64,000 nt of DNA, from assembly GCA_021229015.1 (NCBI GenBank), contig CM037792.1, positions 4,965,876 to 5,029,875 on the forward strand. The letters run 5' to 3'. Source of the stretch: Solen grandis (Eukaryota > Mollusca > Bivalvia > Adapedonta > Solenidae). Under the pieces are notes generated by a model. The model searched no databases. It saw only the letters and a list, made by a program, of their open reading frames with translations, and was not told the origin of the DNA. The translations under genes were made by a program, and so were the position numbers. This document shows positions 22,291 to 32,550 of the stretch, in pieces; positions within the stretch are counted from its first letter, which is position 1, and every line of letters begins with the position of its first letter.

Positions 22291-23137
22291 GAACTGGGTC
22301 AAGCCAAAGATATGCGCATCTCCTCTTTGTAATAAAGCTTCACATAAAGTTTTGTTGAAATCAAGCTATTAATTCCTGAGAAATAGCCCGGACAAGAATC
22401 ATACTAGATATACCATTTGCATAAAAGTCAAAGGGCCATAACTCTGTGAAAAATTGAGGGACAAAGTTACCCCCATGATATACAAATCTTCTCTTGGTAA
22501 TAAAGCTTTCCATAGTTTCGTTGAATTCAAGCCATTATTTTCTGAGAAATAGCCCAGACAAGATTCATGCAATATGTACTATAGGTCGAAAAATCAAGGG
22601 GCCATAACTCTGTGAAAAATTGATGTACCAGGTCACGCCGACGATATGCGTATCTACTCTTGGTAATTAAGCTTCCCATAGAGTTTCGTTGAATTAAGGC
22701 TTTTATTTCCTGAGAAATAGCCCAGTCAATAATCATGCAACATGAACTATAGGCCGAAAAGTCAAGGGGCCATAACTCTGTGAAAAATTGAGGAACCAGG
22801 TCATGCCGACGATATGCGTATCTACTCTTGGTAATAAAGCTTCCATAAAGTTTCGTTGAATTAAGCATGAGAAATAGCCCGCAAATCATGCAACATGACT
22901 ATAGGCCGAAAAGTCAAGGGGCCATAACTCTTGAAAAATTAGGAACCGGTCATGCGACGATATGCGATCTCTCTTGGTAATAAAGCTTCCCATAAAGTTT
23001 CGTTGAATTCAAGCCATTAGTTCCTGAGAAATAGCCCGGACAAGAATCGAATAGCCGGATAATAAAAACTGGACAAGGAAATGTGTGGACGAGACGACAA
23101 TGGGGACGAACTATATGTATCACCTTCGGTGAGCATA
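22291..23137 (+). mobile_element. Non-autonomous element, ~165-bp tandem units, inside the virus-like locus
   Basis: GGGCCATAACTCTGTGAAAA recurs at about 22433, 22599, 22767 and (degraded) 22919. Each copy is followed by a CTCTTGGTAATAAAGCTT-like segment and GAGAAATAGCCC. The right end, CTATATGTATCACCTTCGGT, then GAGCATAAAAA, is a small hairpin plus A-run. It parallels the 1875-1897 end of the first element in the window. Confidence 0.7.
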
Positions 23138-23168
23138 AAAATCAAAATATCATACTGTTGTGAAATTG

Positions 23169-23174
23169 AATAAA
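23169..23174 (+). terminator. Possible poly(A) signal AATAAA
   Basis: AATAAA lies just after the repeat insertion, where viral sequence resumes and before the next frame at 23189. It could have ended the capsid transcript. This is position-based inference only. Confidence 0.25.
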
Positions 23175-23188
23175 GAACATCACCTAGC

Positions 23189-23776
23189 ATGGGTTTTTAC
23201 ACATTAAATGTCAATGGTTTAGAAGACACAATGAAAGAGGATGACATATGGGAAATGGCATCAGAAAAATTGGTATTCATCAGTCACAAAAACATAAACA
23301 TTCCAAATGGCAGAGGTGACTCAGACTGTATGTCCAGAACACAGGGAGGTGTAGACCCAGACCTGGAAGCAGGTGACAAAGACGTGAGAGAGGAGACAGG
23401 CAACCTACTCACAGCACAATATGACAAAACCACATCACTAGATAACTCAGTCTACGACACATCAGAATTCAACCCACCAGGTGCAAGCAGTCCCGTACCA
23501 CAAAGATATGCCATAAAGATAAAGACAGGGGCCCCAGCCATAGAATACAGACAGGGTGTAAAGAAAGCCAGAATAGAGGGAGGAATACTAAAGTCAGCAG
23601 ACAAGAGGGCAATCTTCCCACAGACAGTCTCATACATAACAGGCACAACAAAAATAAGCGCAACAATACCAAAACCACAAATCACAGTAGTACCACAAGA
23701 ACAGACAGCAGCCACACAAGACAGAAACTTAGAGAGTTACAGTGCATGCACGGGAGAGGTATACGGAGAGAAATAG
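23189..23776 (+). CDS. Virus-like ORF of unknown function (195 residues)
   Basis: The frame is uninterrupted from an ATG to a TAG that touches the ATG of the next frame (TAGATG at 23774-23779). It is rich in Thr, Gln, Pro and Lys and has no transmembrane segment. A central PVPQRYAIKIKTGAP segment and a basic stretch (GVKKARIEGG) stand out. The A-rich, T-poor codon choice matches the flanking capsid-like and replicase genes and differs from the nearby transposons. I do not recognise a family. A structural protein is possible because the locus needs more capsid sequence than the upstream frame supplies, but nothing proves it. Confidence 0.4.
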   Translation: MGFYTLNVNGLEDTMKEDDIWEMASEKLVFISHKNINIPNGRGDSDCMSRTQGGVDPDLEAGDKDVREETGNLLTAQYDKTTSLDNSVYDTSEFNPPGASSPVPQRYAIKIKTGAPAIEYRQGVKKARIEGGILKSADKRAIFPQTVSYITGTTKISATIPKPQITVVPQEQTAATQDRNLESYSACTGEVYGEK

Positions 23777-25108
23777 ATGTCTTGGAATTGGGACAACAAT
23801 GGACGACTCAAAGACAAACATATATTTGCACACTTCTACTACACACCAGACCAAATAAAGGTAATACTGCAATACAACGCATTCACAGGACACCCAAGAA
23901 CACTACAAGAATGGGAAATATGGCAACCACACGTAGAAGACAGCATAAGCATAAAACACACGACTAGGGCTGACCATTGACCCCAAAAATGACTATTGCG
24001 ATGCTATCGATAGTCAGTATGTTGCTATGGAAGTTAATATTGCAGTTAATATGCATGCATTGCGATACTATTGCTTTACCAATGACCCTTTGACTCATGT
24101 CTTATAAAAGGGAAATAAATGTATCAGTTAAGTAAAACATTTTTTATCTTTGTTTTTATTTTCAAATCCACAACTGACAGCTTTGTCAAATATATATATA
24201 TATATAATCTCCCTATAATCTCAAGTAAAGAAAAAATAAACTTCATTCAAAAGTAAAAACAAAAATATCCAACAAATTCTGACTAATAACATATAAACTT
24301 AATTTAACTGGGTTATTGATATTATTCAAAAGCTTGATAAACCCAAAATGTTTCCAGACTGCCGATTTTGCACTTTTGTTTTCAACTATTTGAAACTGAA
24401 TGTCACGCGAGCGAGTCGCCATGATGTTTATTTCAGGTACGGTATAGTTCAAGAACCATAGCATGCTCACGTCAGCCATAAACATAATGTTTATTTTCAG
24501 CTATAATGTTAATCATGTTATATAAACATACAAAAATAAAATGTGTTATACTTTATAGACAGTTCAAGAAAACGTTATTGACTTGTAAATTGAGATTGTT
24601 TTGATTTGTTGTTCGAACTCAAAAGCTATAATTATGAGTCAGTTTTATCGTCATTTGTCAGTGATTTAGCCATATCCATCCCTTACATGTACATTAGACT
24701 GGCAACAAATCCTAAAAACCGACACGATATGAATTACTCTTTTAACTGCAACGTTAGGGAATATTTGTTGGTTTTTTTCTTTTGCTTAACAGATAGACTT
24801 TGTGGTCAGGTGTATATATTACTGAACTATTGATAGTCAGAAACACTATTGGCGATATTATCGATGGTCAGAAACCACTATCGATGCAGTACTATCGTCC
24901 TCATAACCATTGCAATTAATCGATAGTCCGATCCATCGGCCCATCCCTACACACGACATACATAAAGATCAACGAACAGAGATACGAATCAGACTACAGA
25001 TTAGACTCAGACCCAGATGCAATATTCTATGCAATTGTATATCCCCGAACAAAACACCAGAATCCGGACGCACCGAAAGACATAGCACAACTCACGACAG
25101 CGGCATAG
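23777..25108 (+). pseudogene. Virus-like ORF split by a hAT element
   Basis: The frame starts at the ATG that abuts the previous stop, is cut at 23964 by a 985-bp hAT element, and resumes at 24958. When the element and one 8-bp duplication are removed, the frame stays open to the TAG at 25106-25108, so the split is recent relative to decay of the frame. The N-terminal part is aromatic-rich (MSWNWDNNGRLK, HIFAHFYYTPDQ). No known domain is recognised. Direct abutment with the upstream stop suggests a compact viral transcription unit. Confidence 0.45.
23965..24949. mobile_element. Non-autonomous hAT element with perfect 8-bp target duplication
   Basis: The ends TAGGGCTGACC and GGCCCATCCCTA are inverted. 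CACACGAC is duplicated exactly at 23957-23964 and 24950-24957. TATCGATAGT/ATCGATGGTCAG motifs repeat near both ends, as hAT sub-terminal binding sites do. No transposase is encoded. Confidence 0.85.
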
Positions 25109-25217
25109 CTGACAGTACAGACGAAGGTAACTGACGATAACGAAACTGTACAAAGTAGCAAGAACTGACAACATATCATTCTACCATTTACAAGAAAACT
25201 TTCACGAGACGTCGAGA

Positions 25218-25463
25218 ATGCAAACAAGAATGGTCAAAAAAAGATGCAGGATAGTAAAGATATCAGACAACACAAAAAACATACTGTTCTTATGGGATGA
25301 TCAGATGACACCTGACAGATGGTGGACAACAGTGGCCGTATACCTGACATTCTCCTTCATTCCACGAGACATAATCAAACTGACAACACACGCACCCATA
25401 CACAGAATAGATCAGAAGATAGAAGCACTCGGACAGACAATACTCAAAACACAAGAAACATAG
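25218..25463 (+). CDS. Small virus-like ORF (81 residues)
   Basis: The protein has a basic N-terminus (MQTRMVKKRCRIVK), a Trp/aromatic central patch (DRWWTTVAVYLTFSF) that could associate with membrane, and a polar tail. The next frame begins 17 bases after its stop. Family unknown. It shares the A-rich composition of the locus. Confidence 0.35.
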   Translation: MQTRMVKKRCRIVKISDNTKNILFLWDDQMTPDRWWTTVAVYLTFSFIPRDIIKLTTHAPIHRIDQKIEALGQTILKTQET

Positions 25464-25480
25464 CAAAGATAAACATAAAG

Positions 25481-25810
25481 ATGAACCAATTAGATGCACT
25501 CAGGTCAAAGGAAGACAACCTCACACAGTACAAAGCACACATAGATCAGACAGTGTTCCACATAGACAACATGATCATAAACATAAAGAATGACCTAGAA
25601 AGACTGAAAGGACATAACGACCCAGACTGGTTCACAACAATGGCAAACGGACTATCGTCCATATCAAGTGCATTGGCAATAGCTAACACAGCCAAAAACT
25701 TAGTGTCAGATAATGTGTCAAAGATTAACCAAATAACTGCGACAATAAGAGACGCGACACAGATAGCAAACAACGTGACTGACACGATTGACCACATCAC
25801 CAACTCGTGA
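25481..25810 (+). CDS. Small virus-like ORF, helical (109 residues)
   Basis: It starts MNQLDALRSKEDNLTQYKAH. Heptad-like spacing of Leu, Ile and Val and an Ala/Ser/Ile-rich second half (SSISSALAIANTAKN) suggest a coiled coil or long helix. It ends TGA at 25808-25810, overlapping the start of the next frame. Family not recognised. It may be a structural or scaffold protein of the virus. Confidence 0.35.
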   Translation: MNQLDALRSKEDNLTQYKAHIDQTVFHIDNMIINIKNDLERLKGHNDPDWFTTMANGLSSISSALAIANTAKNLVSDNVSKINQITATIRDATQIANNVTDTIDHITNS

Positions 25811-26007
25811 CACAGACTGCGACCGAAGTCTCTAGAGGCTTACACAACATCAAGATGACATGGCTACCTGAATTGGATGCCATTAAAGACGACAGACAGC
25901 CAAAACTAGAGAGACAGTTCAGGACGTACAAAAATGCCGTTAAAAAAAGAGTGGTAGTATTAGAAAGAGACGACAAAATGACATTGTTATCGGAGGTCAA
26001 CCGCTAA
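25807..26007 (+). CDS. Small basic virus-like ORF (66 codons)
   Basis: The open frame overlaps the previous stop by four bases. It has no ATG at its 5' end, so it could be the continuation of the preceding protein after a frameshift. It is Lys/Arg-rich (TYKNAVKKRVVVLERD). Family unknown. Kept because it is open, in the same A-rich style and in register with its neighbours. Confidence 0.25.
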   Translation: MTQTATEVSRGLHNIKMTWLPELDAIKDDRQPKLERQFRTYKNAVKKRVVVLERDDKMTLLSEVNR

Positions 26008-26049
26008 ACACGACTTACTCTGTTACAGGGAGCAAGCGCAAAAAAAAGG

Positions 26050-27399
26050 ATGATGGAAGCTAAACTGTACACAAACGCAGACGTTGAAGAGAAGGACTGG
26101 TACTCGATTATACTGATAGACTTACCAAACGGAATTGACAAACAAGCTATCCTACCAGTACAAATTGCAACTGATGACAAAGACAGAAAATGACGACGAG
26201 ATGATGGGAGCTACATGGTTAACTATATCCCGTTCATGCAGGATGTTCTGAGAAGTGAGGCAGTGTACAAATGACACCAATAGCTACGATGAATGAGTTG
26301 AAAGAGACAAAAACTAACATTTGACACTCTCAATGTAATCAAGTCCTTCCTTAACACTCGCTTGTCTGCCATGGCCTGGCACGATGGCGACGAGGATGTT
26401 AATTGTCATTTCCACAGCTTCCATATGCACATACTGGTCTCCATGCAAACACGTGAGCCGTTCTTCAACAACTATGGTTACTGGAGGTTAGTTGACACTA
26501 TGAAAAAGGTCAAGGGGACAGTGAAGGCACAGAAGGTCAAGCTAAAGGCGAACTTTGCGAGATATATGATCAAGAGTCCAAAAACATTTGCAGGCACGAA
26601 CAATAACACTCTGTTAAACTACATCATGTCCAAACCAGACGAAGCAACCGACACACCCAGACATGCCCCAAAGTTTCCAGTGAAAAAGACTGCCATGGAA
26701 ACTAACTGTGACCTGTTACTTGACTTCATCACCAAGTACAATAAGATTGACAAATTTAAATTATACAAGTCGCTAAAAAAAGTGGCAGCGAAGACGACGC
26801 ACAGACAATGTTACACATGTTCAGACACAGGGAATAAAACAGGATCTATCGCCAAGCGATAGAAGAAAAAAACATGAAAATCCAAATGGACAAAAGAAAG
26901 TACTGTGACATATTCATAGACTTTGAAAAGCCACTAGAGAAAGATGAGGACTACATGACAATTTGTACATGTTCATGCAATGGTGCGTTGAGCAGAATTT
27001 AGACCCAGACTTGTTCTTACTCAGGTTATACGCAGTCCTCTTTTCCAAACTTAACAAGGTCAACACTTTCTGCCTCGAGGGCGGTTCAAACGCAGGTAAA
27101 ACTTACTGGACGCTGGCAGCATGATAAACTCGAAAGAGTTTGCGTTCAATGCGTGCCCGACAAAGCCCCTCATTATGATAAACGAGTTGACAATAGGCAG
27201 TGCAGATCAGAGCGAGTTATTTAAGAATGTGTTGGGGGCGAAAGCATGTATGTAAACATAAACTAGATGTGGGTGTTCCTCGGAACACTTGTGTCGCCTG
27301 CATTTAAGCATGTTGATGAAAGAATTGACTAGAAATCGATCTTTGACAAATTATTGATAAAGCATAATCTATTTTGTGAGGTACAAAATAACACCAAAT

Positions 27400-27454
<55 letters not shown>

Positions 27455-28892
27455 TTTTGGGGGGGGGGGGAATAAAATATTCAAACAGTGCAATATGTAA
27501 TAATTTTCCCGAGCACTTTCGACTATACAGTCTTCATCAGAGGAGTGTCAGAATGACTATGAATTCAAAACATTAACTGTAAGAAAAATTATGACTTCAT
27601 TAAGCACTTATGACGGTAATTATATATATGTTGCAAGTTTGTAGTCATCATTATCATTATTGAGTTATCATTCTTGTGTACTGCACTCAGACCAATGAGA
27701 TCTATCTACTATAAATGTTTAAGGCAACACTTCAAATACTTTACAAGTTATGCACCACACAAGAATTAAATCCAAAAAAATAAACAAAGGGAAATAACTC
27801 CAAAAATACAACAGTTATCATTCTTGCACAATGCACTCCACGTGTTATGCTCCAGACAAAAATGAAGTCTGAGTATCAACAAAGGGCAATAACTCAAGGA
27901 AAAAGAGAAACAGAGTTATCATTCATGTGCACTGCACTCAGACCATTGAGATCTATGAAGTTTCAAGTCAACACCTCAAATACGTTTCGAGTTATGCCCC
28001 AGACAAAAATTAAGTCTGAAAATTTACAAAGGGCAATAACTCAGAAAATACGAAAGTCAGAGTTATCATTCTTGTGCACTGCACTCCACCTCAATGTGAT
28101 CTATCCATGTTTTTAAGTTTCAAGGTGATACCTCAAATACTTTTCGAGTTATGCTCCGGACAAGAAACGGACGACGACGACGACGGACAAAGTGATCCCT
28201 ATGTGTCTGCCATGCTATGCAGGCGACACAAAAATCAGCAGCCAGTACTTATGGACAGAAAGCCATGTATTCTCACATCTAACCTTCCCATATGGAGGTA
28301 TGTGACGAACGACTGTAAACCACTCAAAAATCGCATGCTAAGATACAGTGCCCTCAGACCTTCCAAGTTACTGCAGGAAAACAAAAAACGCAAGATACCC
28401 AATTATGGCTACTTCCAGGAGGTCTTTAAGGCCATCCCCAAGACAGAATCAGAAACTGACCACAGCATTGATGAGGAAGACATGAAGACGTGTCCAAAGA
28501 TATACCAAATGTCTCAGGGAAACTACTGACATTAGGAACTGGAACCATAGGGTTAACTTAAATGAGACGGTACAGGAGGACAGTCAGGACCTTGGACTTG
28601 AGGACAGCATCCCTACTCAACTGTTCGACAACTGGTCAGATGAAGAGATGGCAGAGAAACCAGACACACCTCCGGCTAGTTGCAGATCAGTGACAGTGAC
28701 GAGGAGGAGGATCACATCTCGCAGAAAGTGGCTGCAATTGCGCTACAAGACATGGACTTGGAAAATGATAAGGACACTCCTGATACTAACCCGGCACCTG
28801 GTGACAAGTTGCTTCACATGTCCGACTTGAACACGCCCTCTTTCAGATTCTCACCAGTCAATCCAAAATTAACTATGACAAGAGGGCCATGA
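26050..28892 (+). pseudogene. Parvovirus-like NS1 replicase (HUH nuclease plus SF3 helicase), broken
   Basis: The N-terminal frame 26050-26193 stops early, and the next frames carry on. In 26362-26862 a CHFHSFHMHILV segment (HMH at 26422-26430) fits the metal-binding HUH motif of rolling-circle nucleases, followed by an NFARYM candidate Tyr region. Helicase motif A (GGSNAGKT, 27079-27102) and motif B (LIMINE, 27169-27186) lie in different frames. Motif C (ILTSN, 28269-28283) follows a 0.98-kb insertion. Next comes a PLKNRM-type segment and an acidic tail (ISDSDEEEDH). A, B and C in this order define superfamily-3 helicases. Joined to an HUH domain they point to Parvoviridae NS1. At least four frame breaks plus the insertion make it dead. 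Circular Rep viruses also pair HUH and SF3 domains, so the family call is probable, not certain. Confidence 0.7.
27253..28228 (+). mobile_element. Non-autonomous element inserted in the replicase
   Basis: It begins near TAAACTAGATGTGGGTGTTC, with GTGTCGCCTGCAT at about 27292-27304. The inverse ATGCAGGCGACAC lies at about 28217-28229. The interior holds AGTTATCATTCTTG units at 27663, 27813, 27914 and 28061, and a run of (CA)n, (TA)n, T10 and G10 (27401-27470). It separates helicase motifs B and C. Confidence 0.65.
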
Positions 28893-30460
28893 TGGCCCTG
28901 AATCGCTCACCTGAGTACCATTGCTTCAACTGATGTCAAGGTTTTTAAACAGACAAGGATTCTGATATAACTTAATCTAAAACATTTTACCCCTGACAAT
29001 ACTACACACCAAATATCTAAGCAATGGGCTATATGGTTTCAGAGAAGACTTGGGCGCAGGGTCATTTATCACCGTAGGGCCAAGACTTTGAAAATCTTTG
29101 TAATGAACCATTAGATGCTACTACATACCAAAAATCTTAGCTCTAGGCCTTATTGATTCATAGAAGAAGATTTTTTTAAGATTTTCCTATTTAACTCTAT
29201 GTAAAACAAGTGACCAGTGTGGGTCATTTATCACCATTGGTCTATGTTTTACAATCTTGGTAGTGGCCCATGAATAATGCTACAACCAAATATCAAGCTT
29301 CTAGCCTAATGGATTCATAGAGAAGATGTTTTAAGATTTTCCTAATAACTCTGTGTAAAACAAGTGACCCCTGATGCGGGTCATTTATCAACCATAGGGA
29401 CTATGATTGTACAACTTGTAGTGGCCCATAAATGATGCATTCATACCAAATATCTAAGCATAGGCCTTATGCATTCATGGAAGAAGATTTTTAAGATTTC
29501 CATATAAACTCTATGTAAAACAAGTGACCCCTTGTGCGGGAGTCATTTAATTAACATTAGGGCTAATGATTGAAACAATCTTGGTATGGCCCATAAGATG
29601 ATGCTACATACCAAATATCAAGCTCTAGCCTAAATGGATTATAGAAAAGATTATTCTTAAGATTTCCTATATAACTCTATGTAAAACAAGTTGACCCCTG
29701 GTGCGGGGTCATTATCACATAGGCTATGATTTGTACATCTTGGTAGTGCCCATAAGATGATTGCCATACCAAATATTAAGCTCTAGGCCTTATGGATTCA
29801 TAGAAGAAATTTTTAAGGATTTTTCTATAAACTCTATGTAAACAAGTGATGCCCTGTGCGGGCCATTTAATCACCATAGGGCTATGATTTGTACAATCTT
29901 GGTAGTGGCCCATAAGATGATGCTACATACCAAATATCTAAGCTCTAGGCTTATGGATTAAAAGAAATTTTTATAGATTTTTCTATATAACTCTATGTAA
30001 AACAAGTGACCATGTGCGGGGTCATTTATCACCATAGGGCTATTTGTACAATCTTGGTAGTGGCCCATAAGATGCTAAACCATAAAAATAAAAGGTTAGG
30101 CCTTGGGGTTTTGGAGAGAAGATTATTTTCAAGTTTTTCCTATATTAGCCTATGTGAAATCAAGTGACCCCTGGGCGGGGCCAATTTGATGACCCAGTGT
30201 CAAATTTGTACAATCCTGGTAGAGAGTCAAAGATCATGCTACATACCAAAAATCAAAAGGACTGAGCCTTGGGTTCAAGAAGAAGATTTTTTAAAGTTCA
30301 TTTTTAAAATCTTTTTAGCTCCTGTGACCTAATTCATGCGATGGACGCAGAACATTATCAACTTTAGTAGAGCTTCATCCAGGACTTCTGCAAATATTTT
30401 TCAAATTGGCCAAGACCGTTTAGGAGAGAGTGTTTGAAGCAATTGTTGACGCCGGAAAAC
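28873..30460 (+). mobile_element. Non-autonomous element with about seven ~158-bp tandem units
   Basis: It begins AGAGGGCCATGATGGCCCTG, then CGCTCACCTGAG, the same opening as the element at 42551. GTAAAACAAGTGAC-type text recurs at 29201, 29354, 29515, 29681, 29838 and 29997, and as GTGAAATCAAGTGAC near 30154. Units differ by many single-base gaps. The right border is uncertain. Confidence 0.6.
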
Positions 30461-30498
30461 GACGTTGTGTATAGGAGCTAAAAAGAACATCTTCGAAT

Positions 30499-30747
30499 TT
30501 GTGTTTACACTCTTTGATTCTGACATTAGGAGGGAACTTGTTCAACGTCAAAAACTTAGTGTACACTCCAAGACCAGCGAGATTCTACATTTCCTACGCC
30601 AAGCAGAAATCGGACGATATCAGAAGCAAGTACCGGTACATCCAGGGAGTAAAATATCCAAATATTTTCACTGTACACTTGGTTGTTGGGTCTTCAAAGT
30701 TTATGAGAAATCATTACGGGGCGGTTTCTATAGACAAGCATTTATAG
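30499..30747 (+). CDS. Unidentified 82-residue ORF
   Basis: The frame contains NLFNVKNLVYTPRPARFYIS and a basic, aromatic C-terminal half, and ends at a TAG before the palindrome at 30770. I do not recognise it. An overlapping frame (30465-30752) is also open. It could be the continuation of the virus-like locus beyond the tandem-repeat insertion, but its base composition is more balanced than that locus. Confidence 0.25.
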   Translation: MCLHSLILTLGGNLFNVKNLVYTPRPARFYISYAKQKSDDIRSKYRYIQGVKYPNIFTVHLVVGSSKFMRNHYGAVSIDKHL

Positions 30748-30769
30748 ATTGATACCCCATATATAGCTT

Positions 30770-30859
30770 ACTTATACTACACTAACTAACTAAGGCTCTT
30801 TAAATTATTAAAATGTTTTAATAATTTAAAGAGCCTTAGTTAGTTAGTGTAGTATAAGT
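30770..30859. repeat. 90-bp near-perfect palindrome
   Basis: Arms 30770-30813 and 30816-30859 (44 bp each) are exact inverses around a TG loop. The text includes CACTAACTAACTAAGGCTC. It lies where the Tc1/mariner transposase homology on the minus strand stops. Confidence 0.85.
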
Positions 30860-31487
30860 GCTAAGTGAGCACGTGTAATTCTTGCTGTGTGGGGACGGGC
30901 ATTATCCTGCTGGAAAACAGCTGGAGCATTTCTTCTCAAAGACAGAATAGCTTCTGCATTTAAAATATTGTTAATGTACCCTTGGGCATTTAAGTTGCTT
31001 GCAGAACAATAAGTCAGGTTTTCTGCCCCCCTCCCCACATTATCCCACCCCATACCATTACTCCACCACCCCCAAAACGATCATGTTCTCTAACACAGAC
31101 AGGCGCGAACCATTCACCTTGCCGGCGATAGACTCGTGTGCGGCCCTCGGCATTACTCAGACTGAATCGCGATTCATCCGAAAACAGGACAGTGTGCCAG
31201 TCACGTCGACGCCAGTGACGCTGGGCATGTGCCCATGCCATACGGGCCTGACGATGGCGTAATGTCAGTATACCACCGGTATATGGGTGTTGGACTTTTA
31301 TTGGGCGTCTTTGTGTGCGTAACCTATTGTGAATAGTTTGCATAAAACGTCTAACAAGCTCATGAATTGTGTTGCGACTGCAGTTAAAGGTTCTGCTAAC
31401 GTTGACAACGGAAGCAATGCCCTGGAGCATTCCAATAGCCCTATTTCTCTCGGCTTCTGACAACATTGGCATTGTAAAACTTGTCAA
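30860..31487 (-). pseudogene. Tc1/mariner transposase, truncated and frameshifted
   Basis: The minus-strand frame starts MTSFTMPMLSEAERNRAIGM with a helix-turn-helix (FNCSRNTIHELVRRF). It continues with WAHAQRHWRRRDWHTVLFSD and ESRFSL, the first catalytic Asp. A frame change near 31040 follows. Then comes FQQDNARPHTARITRAHL with the second catalytic Asp. The third acidic residue and its flank are missing because the homology ends at the palindrome. A 5' end of Tc1 type is visible near 31758, reading outward ACACTCAAAAAAAAAGAAAC. Confidence 0.8.
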
Positions 31488-31760
31488 CTTTAGATGTGAA
31501 TTTCACTGTGTGATCACTGATGACATGTATAGTGCTTTGTAACACTGTCTACTGGTTACCGTTCCGTGTGCACGAGCCCCACGTGCAAAAACGGAAATTT
31601 AACGCCTAGCTGCATTTGACTGATAACATGACGATGAAACGATGCACTTGTAAAGTGTGTCGATAGTACATGTTTGTGCAATTTACACAATTTATATAAA
31701 TTCGCAGATGTGCAAAATATTTAAAAACTAAAAGTGTCAGGTTTCTTTTTTTTTGAGTGT
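31488..31760 (-). mobile_element. 5' flank and terminal repeat of the Tc1/mariner element
   Basis: No coding sequence is seen here. The block runs from the transposase start to the inverted-end sequence near 31740-31760. TATA follows, so a TA target is possible. The 3' end of the element is lost. Confidence 0.5.
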
Positions 31761-32094
31761 ATATTGATTGTCTAAATTAAATGGATGATAATTTTCCTCA
31801 GTTTGTGAAAGCCTGAAAATACTGATTGAATTAATTCAATAATCGATAAGTCTTTCAATTAATGTTTTAAACATATTTTGATTGGATGTACATGCATGTC
31901 CAATCAATAAGATGTTTCTATTGAATCTTATGATTGGTTAAACTACATAATCCCAATTTCATTGCTTTTTCTGTAAAAATGAGTATTTCTCTTTATGTCA
32001 ACTAATCTAAGATTATAATTCATTGTATCTATGTCTAAATGGTGTTGTCTCTATAAATATAGTGAATATTGGATTAGTTAATTGTGTGATTATT

Positions 32095-32414
32095 GTGGAT
32101 GACATAAGTAAAGGGCTGCACATTCCACTGGGGTCAAGCTGTGTTCAGGAAGGTGGTAGATGTTGGACTGAAGCCAACATACAACAAGAGAGAGGGAGTG
32201 TTTCAGGTCATCAGGAAGCTGCTGGCACTACCCTTTCTGCCAGCGGGCCACATCTTTGGCACCTTTGTAGTTTTCAAGGGTATGGTATCAACAACTGAAC
32301 TTCATAGATATCATCTACTAACTGGACAGGGCATGGATGAACAGTCCACACTGGTCGGTGCAGCAGTGGTCAGTGCTCCGTCTATTAGTCTGAACCAACA
32401 TTATGATGTTGAAG
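32095..32414 (+). pseudogene. MULE-2 transposase, internal exon
   Basis: In phase with KGCTFHWGQAVFRKVVDVGL it reads LKPTYNKREGVFQVIRKLL and LPFLPAGHIFGTF and ends HYDVEG. This matches WGQAVWKHIQSFGLATQY...NNDVEG of the MULE at 7.3-9.2 kb. The exon ends GAAG, and the intron begins GCAAGTAA, a GC-type donor, at 32415. The next exon is 14 kb away at 46398. One frame change near 32140 and the missing 5' part make it a pseudogene. Confidence 0.7.
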
Positions 32415-32550
32415 GCAAGTAATTGAATTGTAAAACATTTATTATTTCCATGGTAACAGGAAAAATTACATAATATTCTATCCATCTGGACAATTGTTCA
32501 CGTAAACTTAAGTTACATTAACATTTGCAACAACAGCTCATTAAGATATA

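Noticed and set aside
22527..22889. Minus-strand 120-codon ORF with internal repeats
   Set aside because: Translation of the ~165-bp tandem units of a non-autonomous element.
25481..26007. Overlapping stop/start pairs as a bacterial operon
   Set aside because: Surrounding genes have introns and eukaryotic transposons. The frame at 25807 has no ATG. The compact layout fits a virus.
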